The position numbers and the translations under genes were made by a program. The notes beneath the pieces are model-generated. The model had not been told where the DNA came from. It searched no databases and worked only from the letters and a program-made list of their open reading frames with translations. A stretch of DNA of 64,000 nucleotides. It comes from Coptis chinensis. Taxonomy: Eukaryota > Streptophyta > Magnoliopsida > Ranunculales > Ranunculaceae. The stretch covers positions 2,232,001-2,296,000 of the forward strand of contig CM027378.1 of the NCBI GenBank assembly GCA_015680905.1, in the 5' to 3' direction. This document shows positions 44,719 through 56,393 of this stretch, piece after piece (the first letter of the stretch is position 1; every line of letters starts with the position of its first letter).

Positions 44719-45342
44719 GAAATGTACCTTGATGGGTGGGACAACACAACGGTGACTCTTACATGGGCCTTGTGTTTGTTACTAAACAATAAGCAGGTGC
44801 TGAAAAGAGCTCAATGTGAATTAGACGCACAAGTTGGGAAGGAGAGACAAGTAGAAGATTCAGACATTAATACTCTTCCCTATAACCAAGCCATTGTTAA
44901 AGAATCAATGAGATTATACCCACCAGGACCAATAATCGAACGGGAGACTACTGAGGACTGTGACGTTGGTGGCTTCCGCATCCCAGCAGGTACACGACTA
45001 TGTATCAACTTATGGAAGTTACAACGAGACCCAAATGTGTGGCCTAACGACCCCCAAGAATTTCAACCTGAAAGATTTCTCAATGGCCATGCAGACATTG
45101 ATATGAAGGGTCAGCATTTTGAATTAATTCCATTTGGATCGGGTAGGCGTATGTGTCCCGGTGTCTCATTTTCTCTTCAAGTCATGCATTTGGTGCTTGC
45201 TCGAATTATTCACGGATTTGAGTTGAGGACCCCAACAGATGCAGATATCGATATGTCTACAACACTAGGAATGATAAGCTGGAAAGCAACACCACTCGAA
45301 GTACTCCTGACTCCACGCTTCCCGTCTGTGTTTTATATGTGA
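44719..45342 (+). CDS. Cytochrome P450 (CYP82-like), exon 2
   Basis: 207 codons plus TGA, in phase with exon 1, giving residues 324-530. It carries the I-helix oxygen-binding region (LDGWDNTTVTLTWAL, where many CYP82s have GSDTT), the K-helix ExxR (KESMRLYPP, E385/R388), PERF (FQPERFL) and the heme loop FGSGRRMCPG with the axial cysteine at 469. No damage is seen. It starts after acceptor ATGGTGCAG. Heme-thiolate monooxygenases of this family hydroxylate or demethylate specialised metabolites at the ER with a P450 reductase. The exon lies almost 25 kb from exon 1. If codon 301 TAG is real, this half is not translated. Confidence 0.88.
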   Translation, partial: EMYLDGWDNTTVTLTWALCLLLNNKQVLKRAQCELDAQVGKERQVEDSDINTLPYNQAIVKESMRLYPPGPIIERETTEDCDVGGFRIPAGTRLCINLWKLQRDPNVWPNDPQEFQPERFLNGHADIDMKGQHFELIPFGSGRRMCPGVSFSLQVMHLVLARIIHGFELRTPTDADIDMSTTLGMISWKATPLEVLLTPRFPSVFYM

Positions 45343-45444
45343 AGTACCGCAGATATATAATCTCAGTGGAAAGTACTTGGGCATAAATTAATTTTTCCGT
45401 AGTCATTTTCCTTTTGTTGATTTTGGATGTAATATGAATACTGT

Positions 45445-45450
45445 AATAAA
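45445..45450 (+). terminator. Probable P450 polyadenylation signal
   Basis: AATAAA about 100 bases after the P450 stop codon, preceded by TGTAATATG, a usual plant arrangement. Confidence 0.5.
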
Positions 45451-45529
45451 TTTTCAATTGATGTGCTTCACCATTTTGCATAAATTGAACAGTTCTTGCC
45501 TAAAGTAAAGTTCGTGCGCACCCCACTTT

Positions 45530-45780
45530 TTTTTTTTTTTGATAAGCTGAAAATTTATTGATGCAAATGCCATTACAAAATATATGTCACATGAGAAGAG
45601 GTGCCAAAACTGCCCTCAAGCCCGCAGCCCGACCTCTCCCTATGAGTTGAGAAATTCCTCAAAATAAGGCCTTCACTGATTTGAGAGTAGGGCAAGCATT
45701 TAAGGGTAGGGTAAGGGTCTTGACCTCAAAGCTCCGGCCTGGCCCGCAGTTTCATCTATAACTAACAATTTTTAGTTTGA
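45530..45780. mobile_element. Relic of a hAT end related to 48757-56385
   Basis: GCCAAAACTGCCCTCAAGCC, then GATTTGAGAGTAGGGC, AGGGTAAGGG and CAGTTTCATCTATAAC follow the same order as 48763-48985 in the hAT left end. No second end or target duplication was seen. Confidence 0.65.
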
Positions 45781-46506
45781 GGGAAATAACAGTTATTAAA
45801 ATTCATTTCGTCTATACGGATAAAAAAAGAGAGCTTGTTTGTTGCAGAGATTGAGGGTATAAGTCAGCAAAATTCTTGGTTGATTCCTCTTCTATGAAAA
45901 GTGAAACGAAGGGGACAACATGTTGGTAGAGTCTCTTGGGCATTGGAGACAAAGTTTCCTCTTGTATTAGCTAGCAATGGATGAGTTGCGTCCGTGCAAG
46001 CTTCCGTGTGCAAAAAGCTCTGAAGGAATCTCGAAAGAAAAGTTTTGTTAAGAAGCATCCTCCTATGAAGAAAACGTACTCCAAATAAGGTTGTTGCTCC
46101 GTAAAAAGCTCCAAAGCTGCCTTTTGCTCCGAAGATGCCCACATGTGTCTATAAGGATCCTAAAATACCTAAAAGAGAAAATTACAATTAATTGGTATTT
46201 AATAAAGGAGCAATCCAAAATATATATGGAATTTAAATCTTACATGTCCTCCTTTCAAGTCATCCAGCTACTCTTACCGAAATCAACTTTGCCACCATAT
46301 CGCCTATCGCCTGCATTGGCCCCAAGGAGCCACTTTTTCATGAGTGGCATGTCTATAGTGTATTCATAATTATCTTGGGGGAGGGGCATGTCTATAGTGT
46401 ATTCATAATTAAGTCATACCTCAACCAAAGCTACAAAACATCGAAAAAATAAAATAAAAAGTATTTCAACACATACCTTAACCAACGCTACAACCACAAA
46501 ATTGTT
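45781..46506. other. Non-coding
   Basis: No gene recognised. TGGCATGTCTATAGTGTATT is duplicated near 46347 and 46386. Confidence 0.4.
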
Positions 46507-46970
46507 TTATAATGATCTAGTTGCTTGTACAAATACGCTCCGCCAAACATACCCCAAACAAAATCTTCCACTTTTTCCAAATCCAACCAAAACTTCATGT
46601 ATGTATGCCATAAGTATTTTATCCCCAAACTTATTTGGGAAAAGTACACAATCAAGCGGATATAATAGATAACCTCTCACACAATTATCAATGGTTTTGA
46701 TGTCTTCACTATTTTCCTTTCCCGCCAAAATAGATCAAACCCACTCCAAATACACAGCCTTACCACCACCACCACAATCGTCCAACTCATCATCTATCTT
46801 GGCTTATGTTACAGTTGAAAACAACCCTGTAGTAATTGTTTAGCATCTGCCACGCTAATATGGATTGACCTAACCAACGCTTCTCCCATAATTGAAAGCC
46901 CATTAAGATGTTTAATACCATCCAAAGTGATTGTCATCTCTTTGAATGGGAGATGGAAGCAATTTGTCTC
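46507..46970 (-). pseudogene. Plant mobile domain (PMD) protein fragment
   Basis: About 46860-46970 reads CFHLPFKEMTITLDGIKHLN then GLSIMGEAL, the hallmark of PMD proteins (TFHLPFGEMTITLEDV). 46507-46728 reads VRGYLLYPLDCVLFPNKFGD, as in the second PMD block (YLLYLLGCTLFPDKSG). Stops between them make it a pseudogene. PMDs occur in MAIN-like silencing proteins and in many transposons; which source applies here cannot be told. Confidence 0.65.
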
Positions 46971-47582
46971 ACAATGTTACCTCTCGACGAATGCACAAAG
47001 AACGACTCTATTAACATACCGATAGGTGTGCATCAAAGGTGAAAGGCCTAACTAATCTATGTTGGTGACTTTTCAAAACATCTTCGTAGTGTTGGTGATT
47101 TTTCAAAACTCCGCGCTCCTACAACATTCACATTTTCTCATTACAACAAACACAAATGAGTTATTTATTGCACAAGTAACTCACATTTCCCAACCAAATA
47201 AGGAACGATACATGCTCGTAATACCACCTCAAAACAAAACCCTTATCATTTGTCCTTAGGCCTCTACGAATTCGAAATGGAGCCCCTTTGGAAAATTATT
47301 CTTTTAGATTGGTAACCTTAGGTTCGCTCTTCTTCTTTTTCAATAAAAGTTGTGACTAAATCCACGTAAAGTAATATAATTAAATCCATTTTATCAAACT
47401 AAAAGAAGATTGCATATGACTAAATCTACGTCAGAAAACTTGAACATTTATTTCCATATCAAACAAGTAAACAACCCCAAACCAAGAACAAAATTGTAGT
47501 ACAAGCAATTTGAAAAGCTAAAAATTAAAACCCTATGCCCCTATTATTAATATTTTTTCGATAATTACCCGTCATATTAATA

Positions 47583-47843
47583 TTAAGCTGAAACCAAAGA
47601 ATTAACACCATCCATAGTCCAACAGGGAGGAGGACTAATAGCAGCATAATGTAGAGCCCATTTACAGAGTTCATCAGCCTCCCTGTTGTTAACTCTTCTA
47701 AACCAAAAGAACAAAATATTACATAAAGAGCTTACATAGTATTTGTTTCGGCAATAACCTGCTTCAACACAACGAGAGCAAATGATAAAGAATGCACTAA
47801 GAAACAGAGGAAATTGATGTTGGGAGAGATGAAACTGAACCAA
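47583..47843 (-). pseudogene. Possible LINE-type RNase H C-terminal fragment
   Basis: FFWFRRVNNREADELCKWAL followed by PPPCWTMDGVNSLV resembles the end of the RNase H-like domain in plant LINE polyproteins (HVRR..N..ADALAK..L). The catalytic start of the domain is not seen. Homology is based on this short segment only. Confidence 0.4.
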
Positions 47844-48332
47844 GATAATGGCTGCCTACGTACCCAAGATCTACTCTCTAGGGATCAAGTTTCAACGTAG
47901 TTCACATTATGAGAAAAAATGATTTTTATATGACTGAAGAGGTTGAGTCCTAAGAGGATTGTGTTTGTTTGTGTCACAAGAATTGTTATCTCTTTAAACT
48001 TTTATCCTTATCGTTTTACAATAATGAACCTCGACATATTCTTAAATAGACCAGTTATTGAGTGTAACTAGGATTAAGCCCTTGGGCTTAATTGATTTGG
48101 GCTGGATTCATGGGCTTAATGAGCCACAAAGTGGGGGTCTATACATTGCCCTCTCTTTGGTGGATGGGCAAAGCCCATGTGGCAAAGAAGTTAATATAGA
48201 AAAAAAAAAAATAGAAGAACATCGATTTAAAATAAAAAAAATAAAATAGAATAAATGTTACCAAGTATTGGCGTGCGTAATCTCATTGTCAAAGGCGACA
48301 GTAGGCGATGACAGGACACACAAATGATGGGC

Positions 48333-48615
48333 GACAAAAGACGGAATAATTAGCAAAAATTATTGGCAGAAATTATTAGCGGAAATAATTAGCAAAAATT
48401 ATTAGTGGAAATAATTAGCGAAAATTATTATCGGAAATAATTGGCAGAAGGTAGTGGTGAAAATTATTGACGGAAGATATGAGCAAAAATTATGGGTGGA
48501 AATAATTGGCGAAATTTTTTGGCGGAAATAATTGGCGAATTTTTTTGGTGGAACGTATTAGCGAAAATTAGTTGCGAAAGTTATTTACGAAAGGAGGCGG
48601 AAATTTATGGGCAAA
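48333..48615. repeat. AT-rich minisatellite of TTAGCGGAAATAA units
   Basis: Degenerate tandem units of about 12 bases, alternating AATTAGCAAAAATT and GGCGGAAATAATT, run for some 280 bases. Confidence 0.85.
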
Positions 48616-48748
48616 AATAATGTCTTAACTTAATAGATTGTGTGGGGTCGGCTAAAAATAAGAGAATTGTAAAAGTAATAATATGGGTTTGGAACTTGTG
48701 TGGTTATAAGAAGAAACAAATGAAATAGGTAAAGGACTAGTAGGACCG

Positions 48749-48756
48749 GCCTAGAT
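48749..48756. repeat. hAT target-site duplication, left copy
   Basis: GCCTAGAT, identical to 56386-56393. Confidence 0.9.
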
Positions 48757-49613
48757 TAGTGCTGTCAAAACAGCCCTCAAGCCCTCCGCCTGACCCGCCC
48801 GACCCGGCCCATGGGCTGAAAAAGCCCTCAAAACAAAGCCCACATTGATTTGAGGGTAGGGCCAGCCCGGCCCTCAAACATATGAGGGGAGGGTAAGGGC
48901 CTAGACTTCAAATCTTAAGCCCGGCCCACAACCCGACCCTATTAGGCCCTCATTCAGGCCCGCAGTAAGCCCTCATCTATAATTACCTATTTATCTTATT
49001 ACCATATTAAAATTTTGTTTTACTTAAAATACCCTTAGGGTTATAATATCTACCCTTTAGAAATTGGGTAAAGTTGTCATTGTACTTAATATAAAAAGTA
49101 CTAAACAACAAACCCTATTTTCCCAACCCCTCATTTTCCCAGCCCCTCATTTTCACCATGGTTGCCGACAGGTTGAATCTCTCAAGATTAGTTTTCATTC
49201 TTTTTATACTTCAATTATTTTAATATCTAGTGGGAGATCGGGAAAGGGTCTCTCTGTCACCTGTTGTTTTGTGTTAGATCTTCCACTTTTGTATTTCTTG
49301 GCGACTCAATTATTCATCTCTCACGTTCCTTTAGTTTGGGGGAGCAATAAATACAATTATATCTTTAGTTTGTACTTTAGATTTCCGCATCTTTCACTAA
49401 ATCTTTCTAAACAAAATTCCATCTTTATAGGAAGTTATGCAACTGATTCTCCATGGCCAAAACTCTTTTGAAATCAGCTTTTTCCTTCACAATTTTCTCC
49501 ATCTTCATTTCCCAGTGTCTCATCCTCGCTATCGACGGAAAACAAGACGTGTTCGGCCAAATAACGTCTAAGCCCAACAAAACATGGGCTAAAGAAAGAG
49601 AAGCTAACTCATT

Positions 49614-50114
49614 TTAAAGTCTACTGGCATTGATTCTCCGGCCACGCATAGCAATAGCCCTTTGTTCCTTTTGTTTCTCGAGTTGCTCTTTGCTCAAATT
49701 TATTCTTTTTCTGTATTGAGACATACGAGTAAGTTCTCTCTGTCGAGCTCTTTCTTCATAAGTCATACTCTGTCTCCTTTGTCTATCACGAGCTCGCCTT
49801 CGTTCTTTAAGCACTACCTTCTCAAGTTCAGTCAATTCTCTTTTCGTTTCCCTTCCTCTTACATGCCCTTTTTGTTCAACTCTTTGTTCATCAGTCATTC
49901 TCTCTCTCTGTTGTCTGTCGCGAGCTCTTCTTCTTTCTCTGTACCATTGTCTTTCATCTTCTGTCATTTCTGCTCTTCTTTGCCTATCTCTTGGTTTAGG
50001 AGGTCCTAAACCAACTTCTGTTATCGTTGTAAATCCACCTAACAGCACCTTAAATGGTGGATTTGGATTTGGATCTGTAACAATTGAAGTTGTGGGCAGA
50101 GATTTTACAACCAA
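49614..50114 (-). CDS. Charged-repeat hypothetical protein inside the hAT element
   Basis: 166 codons from ATG to stop, no frameshift. After a plain N-terminus (about 35 residues) come three or more copies of an Arg/Glu-rich unit: RDRQRRAEMTEDERQWYRER, RDRQQRERMTDEQRVEQ and RDRQRRQSMTYEERARQ, each followed by Arg-rich linkers. It would be strongly basic and probably an extended helix, perhaps nucleic-acid binding. I do not recognise the family, though similar RERxR...TPEQR repeats occur at the start of some transposon proteins. It lies opposite in strand to the transposase, ahead of it. Confidence 0.5.
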   Translation of the reverse strand: MVVKSLPTTSIVTDPNPNPPFKVLLGGFTTITEVGLGPPKPRDRQRRAEMTEDERQWYRERRRARDRQQRERMTDEQRVEQKGHVRGRETKRELTELEKVVLKERRRARDRQRRQSMTYEERARQRELTRMSQYRKRINLSKEQLEKQKEQRAIAMRGRRINASRL

Positions 50115-50444
50115 TCAAAATCAATCAAGTTAAGTTTAAGCTTCATATGCTTTCTTTTCCTTACCTTTTTTGTTTTTTTGTTTATGGTCCAGTTGTTGTT
50201 TTGGTAGTGGTGGAGAACCAAGCTATAAGAAATCCTTGAATCACATCAAAGTGTCTTTGTCGAGGTAAAATGATTTTCAATACTGTCCTCAAATTAGTTA
50301 CTTCTCTCATCGATCAAAATAAATACTAATATTCTATTATATACTCATTTGTTTTTAAATGCAGAGTTGACACTGCGACGTTGCGTTACAAATTATTATT
50401 TCCTTAGGTTTGCTTCCTTCAGCTTGTTATATTTTCTTTACTAG

Positions 50445-50760
50445 ATGGATAACATATTGGATTGTGATTCTGAGGTAGAATCTCCAAATAACCTTCCGAT
50501 TCTTTGTAGAGTCGGTTGGTTCTCAACCCTACTAGTACTGATTACTTCAATATCCATTGGTAAAAAACGCCCAAGATCTTCCTCGTTTGGGACCATTTTA
50601 ATGTTAAAGGCCGATAAGAATGACGATGGTAGTGAAGTAAAAAACGATGGAGTCCGTTAAATATAGTCTTTGTTTGTAAAATTTGTGAAACTCCTCTTTC
50701 TCTTGGGGGTAGGGAGGGACTAGTCACCTTCAGTAGGCATCACGAGAATCTTGTGTTATT
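50445..50760 (+). pseudogene. BED zinc finger region of the hAT transposase, degenerate
   Basis: In shifted frames this reads FNVKADKNDDGSEVK, VCKICETPLSL and a final HHENL, which fits a BED zinc finger (CxxC ... HxxxC/H) as found at hAT transposase N-termini. The frame breaks near 50580 and 50655. Confidence 0.5.
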
Positions 50761-50811
50761 AGAACTTCAACTGAGAAGGGTCAAACAATAATTGGTAGAA
50801 CTGAGAATGGT

Positions 50812-52420
50812 GTGGTTTATTCCTTTAAGTTTAATAAGATAATTGCCCGTCGAGAAACTGTTAGGTATTTTGTCGTTGAGGAATTACCATTTGTGAAAGT
50901 TGAGAAACCAACCTTTCATAGATGGATTAAGATGGCATTTGGTCCGCAGTTTAAACCTCCTTGTCGTTCAACAATGAGAAGTGATGTGATGTTGAGTTTT
51001 CAAGAAGAACGGTCTGCTTTGAAAGATATCTTGAGAAGTGTTCCTGGTAAAGTTTGTTTAACATCAGATTTGTGGACGTCAAATCAGAAGCTAGGATATA
51101 TGTGTATAACTGCCCACTTTATAACTAAAGACTGGAAACTTCATAAACGAGTCCTTAGCTTCCCCGTGCTTCCTGCACCTCCTGCAAGTGGAAGAAGCGA
51201 TTAGTGATGCAATGTATGCCAACTTGTTGAGTTGGGGATATGTGATAGGATAGGAACTATAACTTTGGATAATGCGTCTAACAATGATAGTGCTGTGTCT
51301 CAGTTGAAAGATAAATTTTTTGGTGATGCTACATTAAGTAGAGAGTTGTGTCATCTTCGTTGTATAGCACATGTCATGAATCTGATAGTAAAAGCAGGAT
51401 TAAAGCATGTTGAGGTGTCCCTTAATAACATTAGAGAGAGTGTGAAACATCTCAAGTCTTCTCAAGGTAAACTGGAAAAGTTTTTTGAGAACTGTAAATC
51501 TTTGAACATGAAGACAAAAAGATTGCCCGTTGACATTCCGACTCGGTGGAATTCCACCTTTATAATGTTGAGAGATGCAATACCGTACCAAAAAGTTATT
51601 GATCTCTTCTTTTATGGTGAGGAGTATGCAAATACTCCTACTCTTGCTGATTGGAAAAATGCTGTTGCTATTAGAGATCTTTTCAAGGTTTACCAGGATG
51701 CGACTAAGTTGTTTTCAGGGAGTCAGTATGTTACATCTAGTGCCTTTTGTTATCAGTTGAGTAAAATCTTGTTGGTCTTGAAAAAATGTGATAGTGAACC
51801 TGCTTTCAAACCTATGTATACTAGCATGAGAAAAAAATATGATAGATATTGGAAAGATGTTCCTTTGGTTCTTGGGCTGGCTTCATGCATGGATCCCCGA
51901 TACAAGTTTACAATTCTTGAGTTGTGTGTGGACCTGAATTATGAATCTGAGCCTCAAGTTGTACCAAACTCAGAACTTACATTTAATCAGTTGAAAATGA
52001 AGACTTATAAAACCAAATTGGCTGAGCTCTTTGAAGAATATGAAAAGAAAATGGGTAATACTGAATTTGGTTTGAATCGGTACCCTAATTCTCGTGATGA
52101 TGATGACATTGTATTTGACTTGTTGTTACTGGAGGAGAGCATCTTCTAGTAATACTAACAAGTCTGATTTGCAACATTATTTGGAGCGACCGGTCATTAA
52201 AGTCGACAAAGAGCCACCATTTAACGTTTTGGATTGGTGGAAAACTTCGGAAGGTACTTATCCAATTCACGCCGGCAATGGCTCGAGATTTACTAACTTC
52301 ACTGTTTCTACAGTTCCATCGAATCGACTTTTAAGCGCCCGATTACAAGGGTGGTCGACAAAGTACCGCAGACTCTTTTGTTGCGGGAGACTATTGAGGC
52401 TTTGATGTGCTTGAAGGATT
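50812..52420 (+). pseudogene. hAT transposase (RNase H-like core and dimerisation domain)
   Basis: 50812-51204 has FHRWIKMAFGPQFKPPCRST and CLTSDLWTSNQKLGYM, giving the first catalytic Asp. 51232-52149 has ITLDNASNND (second Asp), LRCIAHVMNLIVKAGL, and PTRWNSTFIML. 52160-52420 carries the hAT C-terminal dimerisation domain (DLQHYLE, FNVLDWWKTSEGTYP, VSTVPS, then EALMCLKDWFQ), in two frames. Frameshifts near 51200 and 52120 and in the last domain mean it is inactive, though the element's ends are intact and could be mobilised by another hAT transposase. Confidence 0.85.
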
Positions 52421-54500
52421 GGTTTCAAGGCTGAAGAAGGGCTCCAAGATCATGGTGTGAAGGTGATGGAAGAGTCGATGCAAGATCTCGAGTTGTAACT
52501 TCGATGTCTATTTTGGAGTTTTGGACAAGGGGATAAAATTTTGGTTACATTTTATGTTCCATTATCGAACAAGTATTAAGTACATGCTTCATTTTCCTAA
52601 TTCGGACTTGTTGGTAATTTTGGATAAATTTTTGGTGGGGAGATGAATGGTCCGACTAGTGACTAGGCCATTTATTGGAAGGGTGCGATTAGTTTTTCAA
52701 TATCTTTTTATAATAATTATTATTCTTTAAGTATTACTATGTCTTACTAAGTTTAATTTTATGTTTGCTGATTGTGGTGGTATAGGTATCACATTGCATA
52801 TTCAGGTCATATATTTGTGTAGTGCTATGGTGGGTCGGTGACTCGGTGTTACCTTTCAAGAATAGTTGATGGTGTACAGGTGATTTCTATGTTATTTTGC
52901 TTAGTTATGTACTTATGTAGCTTAATTTCCTTGTCCTGATACTTGAGATTGCCTTCACATTTTTTAGACTTGCAATGTAAATTTTGCATATTTGGTAGTG
53001 ATACAATTGGTTTATGCCATCTGAGTTGGCTGCTCAAATCAGTGTATTTTACACATAAGATTCTTTGAGTGCATTATGGCTTTTGACTTAATTTGGCGGA
53101 TCAATTAGTTTTTCAGTCTACAAGCTTGTCTAACTATATATTAGTTTTCTTCTTATGCAATTATCTTTCATTTCCAGTAGCACTGGTCACTTGAAGAACA
53201 CTGAACTCAGAAAGGTACGCCAAGTTCTCTTATTTGTTAATGTGTATGAAGTTTATTGTAATAATTAAGTTGGTTACAGCCCGTGACTATCATCTTAGTG
53301 AACGTTTTTTGGAGACTTACTCGCTGACAAGGATGGTGTAGATGGGTCAAATGTTGTACATTTATTTTGCATTCAAATTATTACACAGAATTACTGTAAT
53401 TTGTTTTTCCCTTACAAATTGTAGTTGTTTAACTGTTCAATATTGTTTAGAGCGAGTATAGAGAAGGATTTTGCTGTGAAGACACTGCTATGTTAGATGA
53501 GTCTAATTTGATCAGATCTGTCGTTGTACTCTACCCGAGGAAGTCCTTTAATATCTGCAATATCAACTCTGAGCAATGCCAAACCTGCCCAGAGTGAAAT
53601 CTGCCTAATAAGATAAAAAGAGTTTGCTTGCATAAAGCTGCTTGGGACTGGAGAATTGTGTACTTGTGTTACATGAAATCTGCCGCTCAAAATCAATTGC
53701 TCCTTTGCAGCTTATAAAAGTCGAAACTCAATAGGGTACAGATCGGTGCTAAAACTCCACTAAATTATTTGCTTTAAAAAAAGAATAATACAATAGGATT
53801 TAACCACACGAGAGTGGAGGGGTGCTCAAATGCCCCACTTCAGTCGGCTCATGCCATGGGATTGTGATAGAAAACTGACTTCAAAGTAGCGGCATACTTC
53901 TACAGTGGTTCTGCGACTAATACAAAACAAATTGGACATCACACTATATTGCTGGATTCGGAGTGAATTGCTCCTTGTACAAGCCTCTTGCTTCCCTAAT
54001 TGAAGGCCCCTTTCAGTTTCAACACTCTGCAATTTTTGTAAGTTCTTGAGATATAAACCGAGAATAGACCATTTTTTGTCCGGGTCCCTGATTCTTGAGA
54101 ATAGAACACTCTGCAACTATAATTTAGATATGCTTAGGCCTGCAACTGCACTTCTGCTATTTTTTTGAGGTATGAGAATAATAGCTTTATTTTTGAGTTC
54201 ACTCTATTTGGCTAGGTCATTGGCAATTGACTATAAGATTGGATATCCTTATCTTTTGTATGGTGTGTGCTGTGAAAAGGTGTTTGGAAGCACACTCACG
54301 AGTAACTTAATAATAAGAAGAAATAAAGCTAGCTTGTATAGTTGCATGCATCTTAAATTTGAAGAACAGGCAAGCCTTATCTCATAGAGTATTTTTTCCC
54401 CCCTTTGTCAGAGTTCATTTCCCTTTGTCAGAGTACCCAATTTTGCATTTTGCATGCACTTAGTTGGTATCGCTGCTCTAATCTTTGTTATTTCCTTGCC
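52421..54500. other. hAT interior, no recognised gene
   Basis: Possible upstream exon of the captured gene near 53178-53213 (ends in AAAG/GTACGCC), unproven. The rest is AT-rich non-coding. Confidence 0.35.
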
Positions 54501-54505
54501 TGCAG

Positions 54506-54674
54506 CCGGATACATACATATGCCCGCAATGTAATGCACCAAAGAAGCAATTTGCAGGGTACGATGTGAACACTGGAATGGTGATTGGTTGCCTCAATTG
54601 GTGTAATTTTTGGACTACTTGCTGATGTTGGAGCTTTGCTTGTGTTTGGCCTTAAAACGATATCACACTCTTAA
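54506..54674 (+). pseudogene. Rubredoxin-like exon captured in the hAT element
   Basis: It starts directly after a splice acceptor (TTGCCTGCAG) and reads PDTYICPQCNAPKKQFAGYD followed by VNTGMVIG. This is the second CxxC metal-binding loop of plastid rubredoxin-like proteins. One base out of frame it continues IGVIFGLLADVGALLVFGLK, the C-terminal membrane helix of that family, then stops at TAA. A single indel near 54590 is the only break. Plant rubredoxin-like proteins (ENH1 type) are thylakoid electron carriers. The first CxxC loop would be on an upstream exon and was not found. Confidence 0.7.
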
Positions 54675-56190
54675 ATTTTCCCAAATATGGTACAGAGTCA
54701 GATTTACTCCTATTCTCACGTATGTAATATGTTATTTTTCAAAGTCATCACAGTTAGATGATGAAAACCCCATCAAGTCATTAAGATCTTATCACCTGAA
54801 GTCCTGAACTTACTGATTACTAAGGAAACTGTTACGAGATTTTTGGTTCTGAGTGCACCTGTTGCAGCTTCTTGCTCCTTTGATAAGGACATAAGGTACT
54901 GCACTTGATCCTGCGCCAAATTGGTCAAGAGAACGCAAGTACTGTGACTACAGCCTTCTATATCAGAATTAGCATGTGGTGGTTCGTTGCTGTTAATTTG
55001 AAACATGCTACAACATGAGCCCAATTCTTACTCATATCAAATCGCAAGCAACGGGTCTTTTTCATAATTAAATGTGCACACCAGTTTTGAGGTGAAGAGG
55101 AGGGCGATGAAAGTTGAGAATGAAGAATAATTTTTTTTTGGGTTTTTTAGGTTTTGGTTCTCTTAAATAATTGGTATTTAGGGTTTGGTATGCACTAATC
55201 GGCTTATTAGGCTTTGGTCCTCCAGTTACAGACCACATTTTTCTTAAAAGGCATGTATATTGTCGTTGACTCGTTGTGCTACATGTTCAGGTATGCCTTG
55301 AAGTCATGACCTGATTGCTGAATCATGACATACGTTCGTTGAAGCAGGAAGTAGAGTATTGTTCTGTGCAATGTGACATACAGTCTTTCAGAACTGTAGT
55401 CCACAAATAAAGAAAGTTTAGGATGTGGTGGGCTGGTGGCTAAGTTTGAGTATATAGGCACTAGTGTTCTTTTCAAATGTGTTGTACACTTGTACACTGT
55501 CTTTTATTTCCTGAATTTGCTGGAGTCTGAAGTCTTCGTCTGTGTTTTGCTGACCACACCCAAAGATTTAGAGAACCATGTCGGTATTTTCTTGTGGTGC
55601 ATGGTAGTTCCTCGAGTTCTGGAACTCACTCCCAACCACTGAAACTAAAGTGGATAAAAAAACATGGAAAGAGAACAAAGAGAATTTTATTTTGTGCTGT
55701 CTGTTGGAATATACTGCACAGGTGCTAAAATTCTTATTATATAACTTTTGTGACAGAAAATATACACAGAAGTGATGAATGACAAATAGGGGTTAGGCGA
55801 TAGTGACACTGTCAGAAAGTTGGGCCATTTGAATCCCACCAACCTCTAATTTCCAGTATATAGGTATATAGTTTTATACTAATGTCCTCCCTTCCAATAA
55901 CTCCACCATTGAGCCTACTTAACTCTTACTGATGTTCATAGAGGTAACCCATTCACAGGAAGGTATAGATAATAAACCAAAGTACAAAGTGCCATTTTTT
56001 GTGAAAAATATTGGTGCACCCAAAAACTGAAAGCTTAGAAAATTAATGTCTACCAATGAATCCCACAAGAAGATCGAAGTTAACAATTCATCTATGAATG
56101 TCTGTTTGATCACTAAGGTGATCATAAGAAGAAACTAATTTCAAGAGTTCAGCAATTAAATAATTTCCAGTCCTGACTGTAGGAGGTATT
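54675..56190. other. hAT interior, no recognised gene
   Basis: No supported coding region; AT-rich with several short open frames that match nothing. Confidence 0.35.
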
Positions 56191-56385
56191 AGTGAGTAAA
56201 AAAAACTCCTAACCTGGCCCTCAGCCCGACTCTCTAACCCGGCCCTCAGCCCTCTATAATGGGCTGAAGGGCGGGCAAGGGCTTCATATATTTTCTATTA
56301 GCCCGTTTTGGCCCGGCCCTCAATTTGTGAGGGTTGTAAGTTTTGAGGGCCGGGCTGGCCCGGCCCGGCCCATTTGACAGCACTA

Positions 56386-56393
56386 GCCTAGAT
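56386..56393. repeat. hAT target-site duplication, right copy
   Basis: GCCTAGAT, identical to 48749-48756. Confidence 0.9.

Larger units (their letters stand above)
48757..56385 (+). mobile_element. hAT transposon with intact ends (7.6 kb)
   Basis: It starts TAGTGCTGTCAAA and ends TTTGACAGCACTA, a perfect 13-bp terminal inverted repeat, within a perfect 8-bp duplication GCCTAGAT. Both subterminal regions are rich in GGGC/GCCC words. It encodes a hAT transposase on the plus strand, now frameshifted, and holds a captured rubredoxin exon and an opposite-strand charged ORF. Length is larger than typical hAT elements (3-5 kb), consistent with captured DNA. Confidence 0.92.

Noticed and set aside
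49064-49471. 135-codon ORF in the hAT left part
   Set aside because: Hydrophobic, AT-driven composition and no family resemblance.
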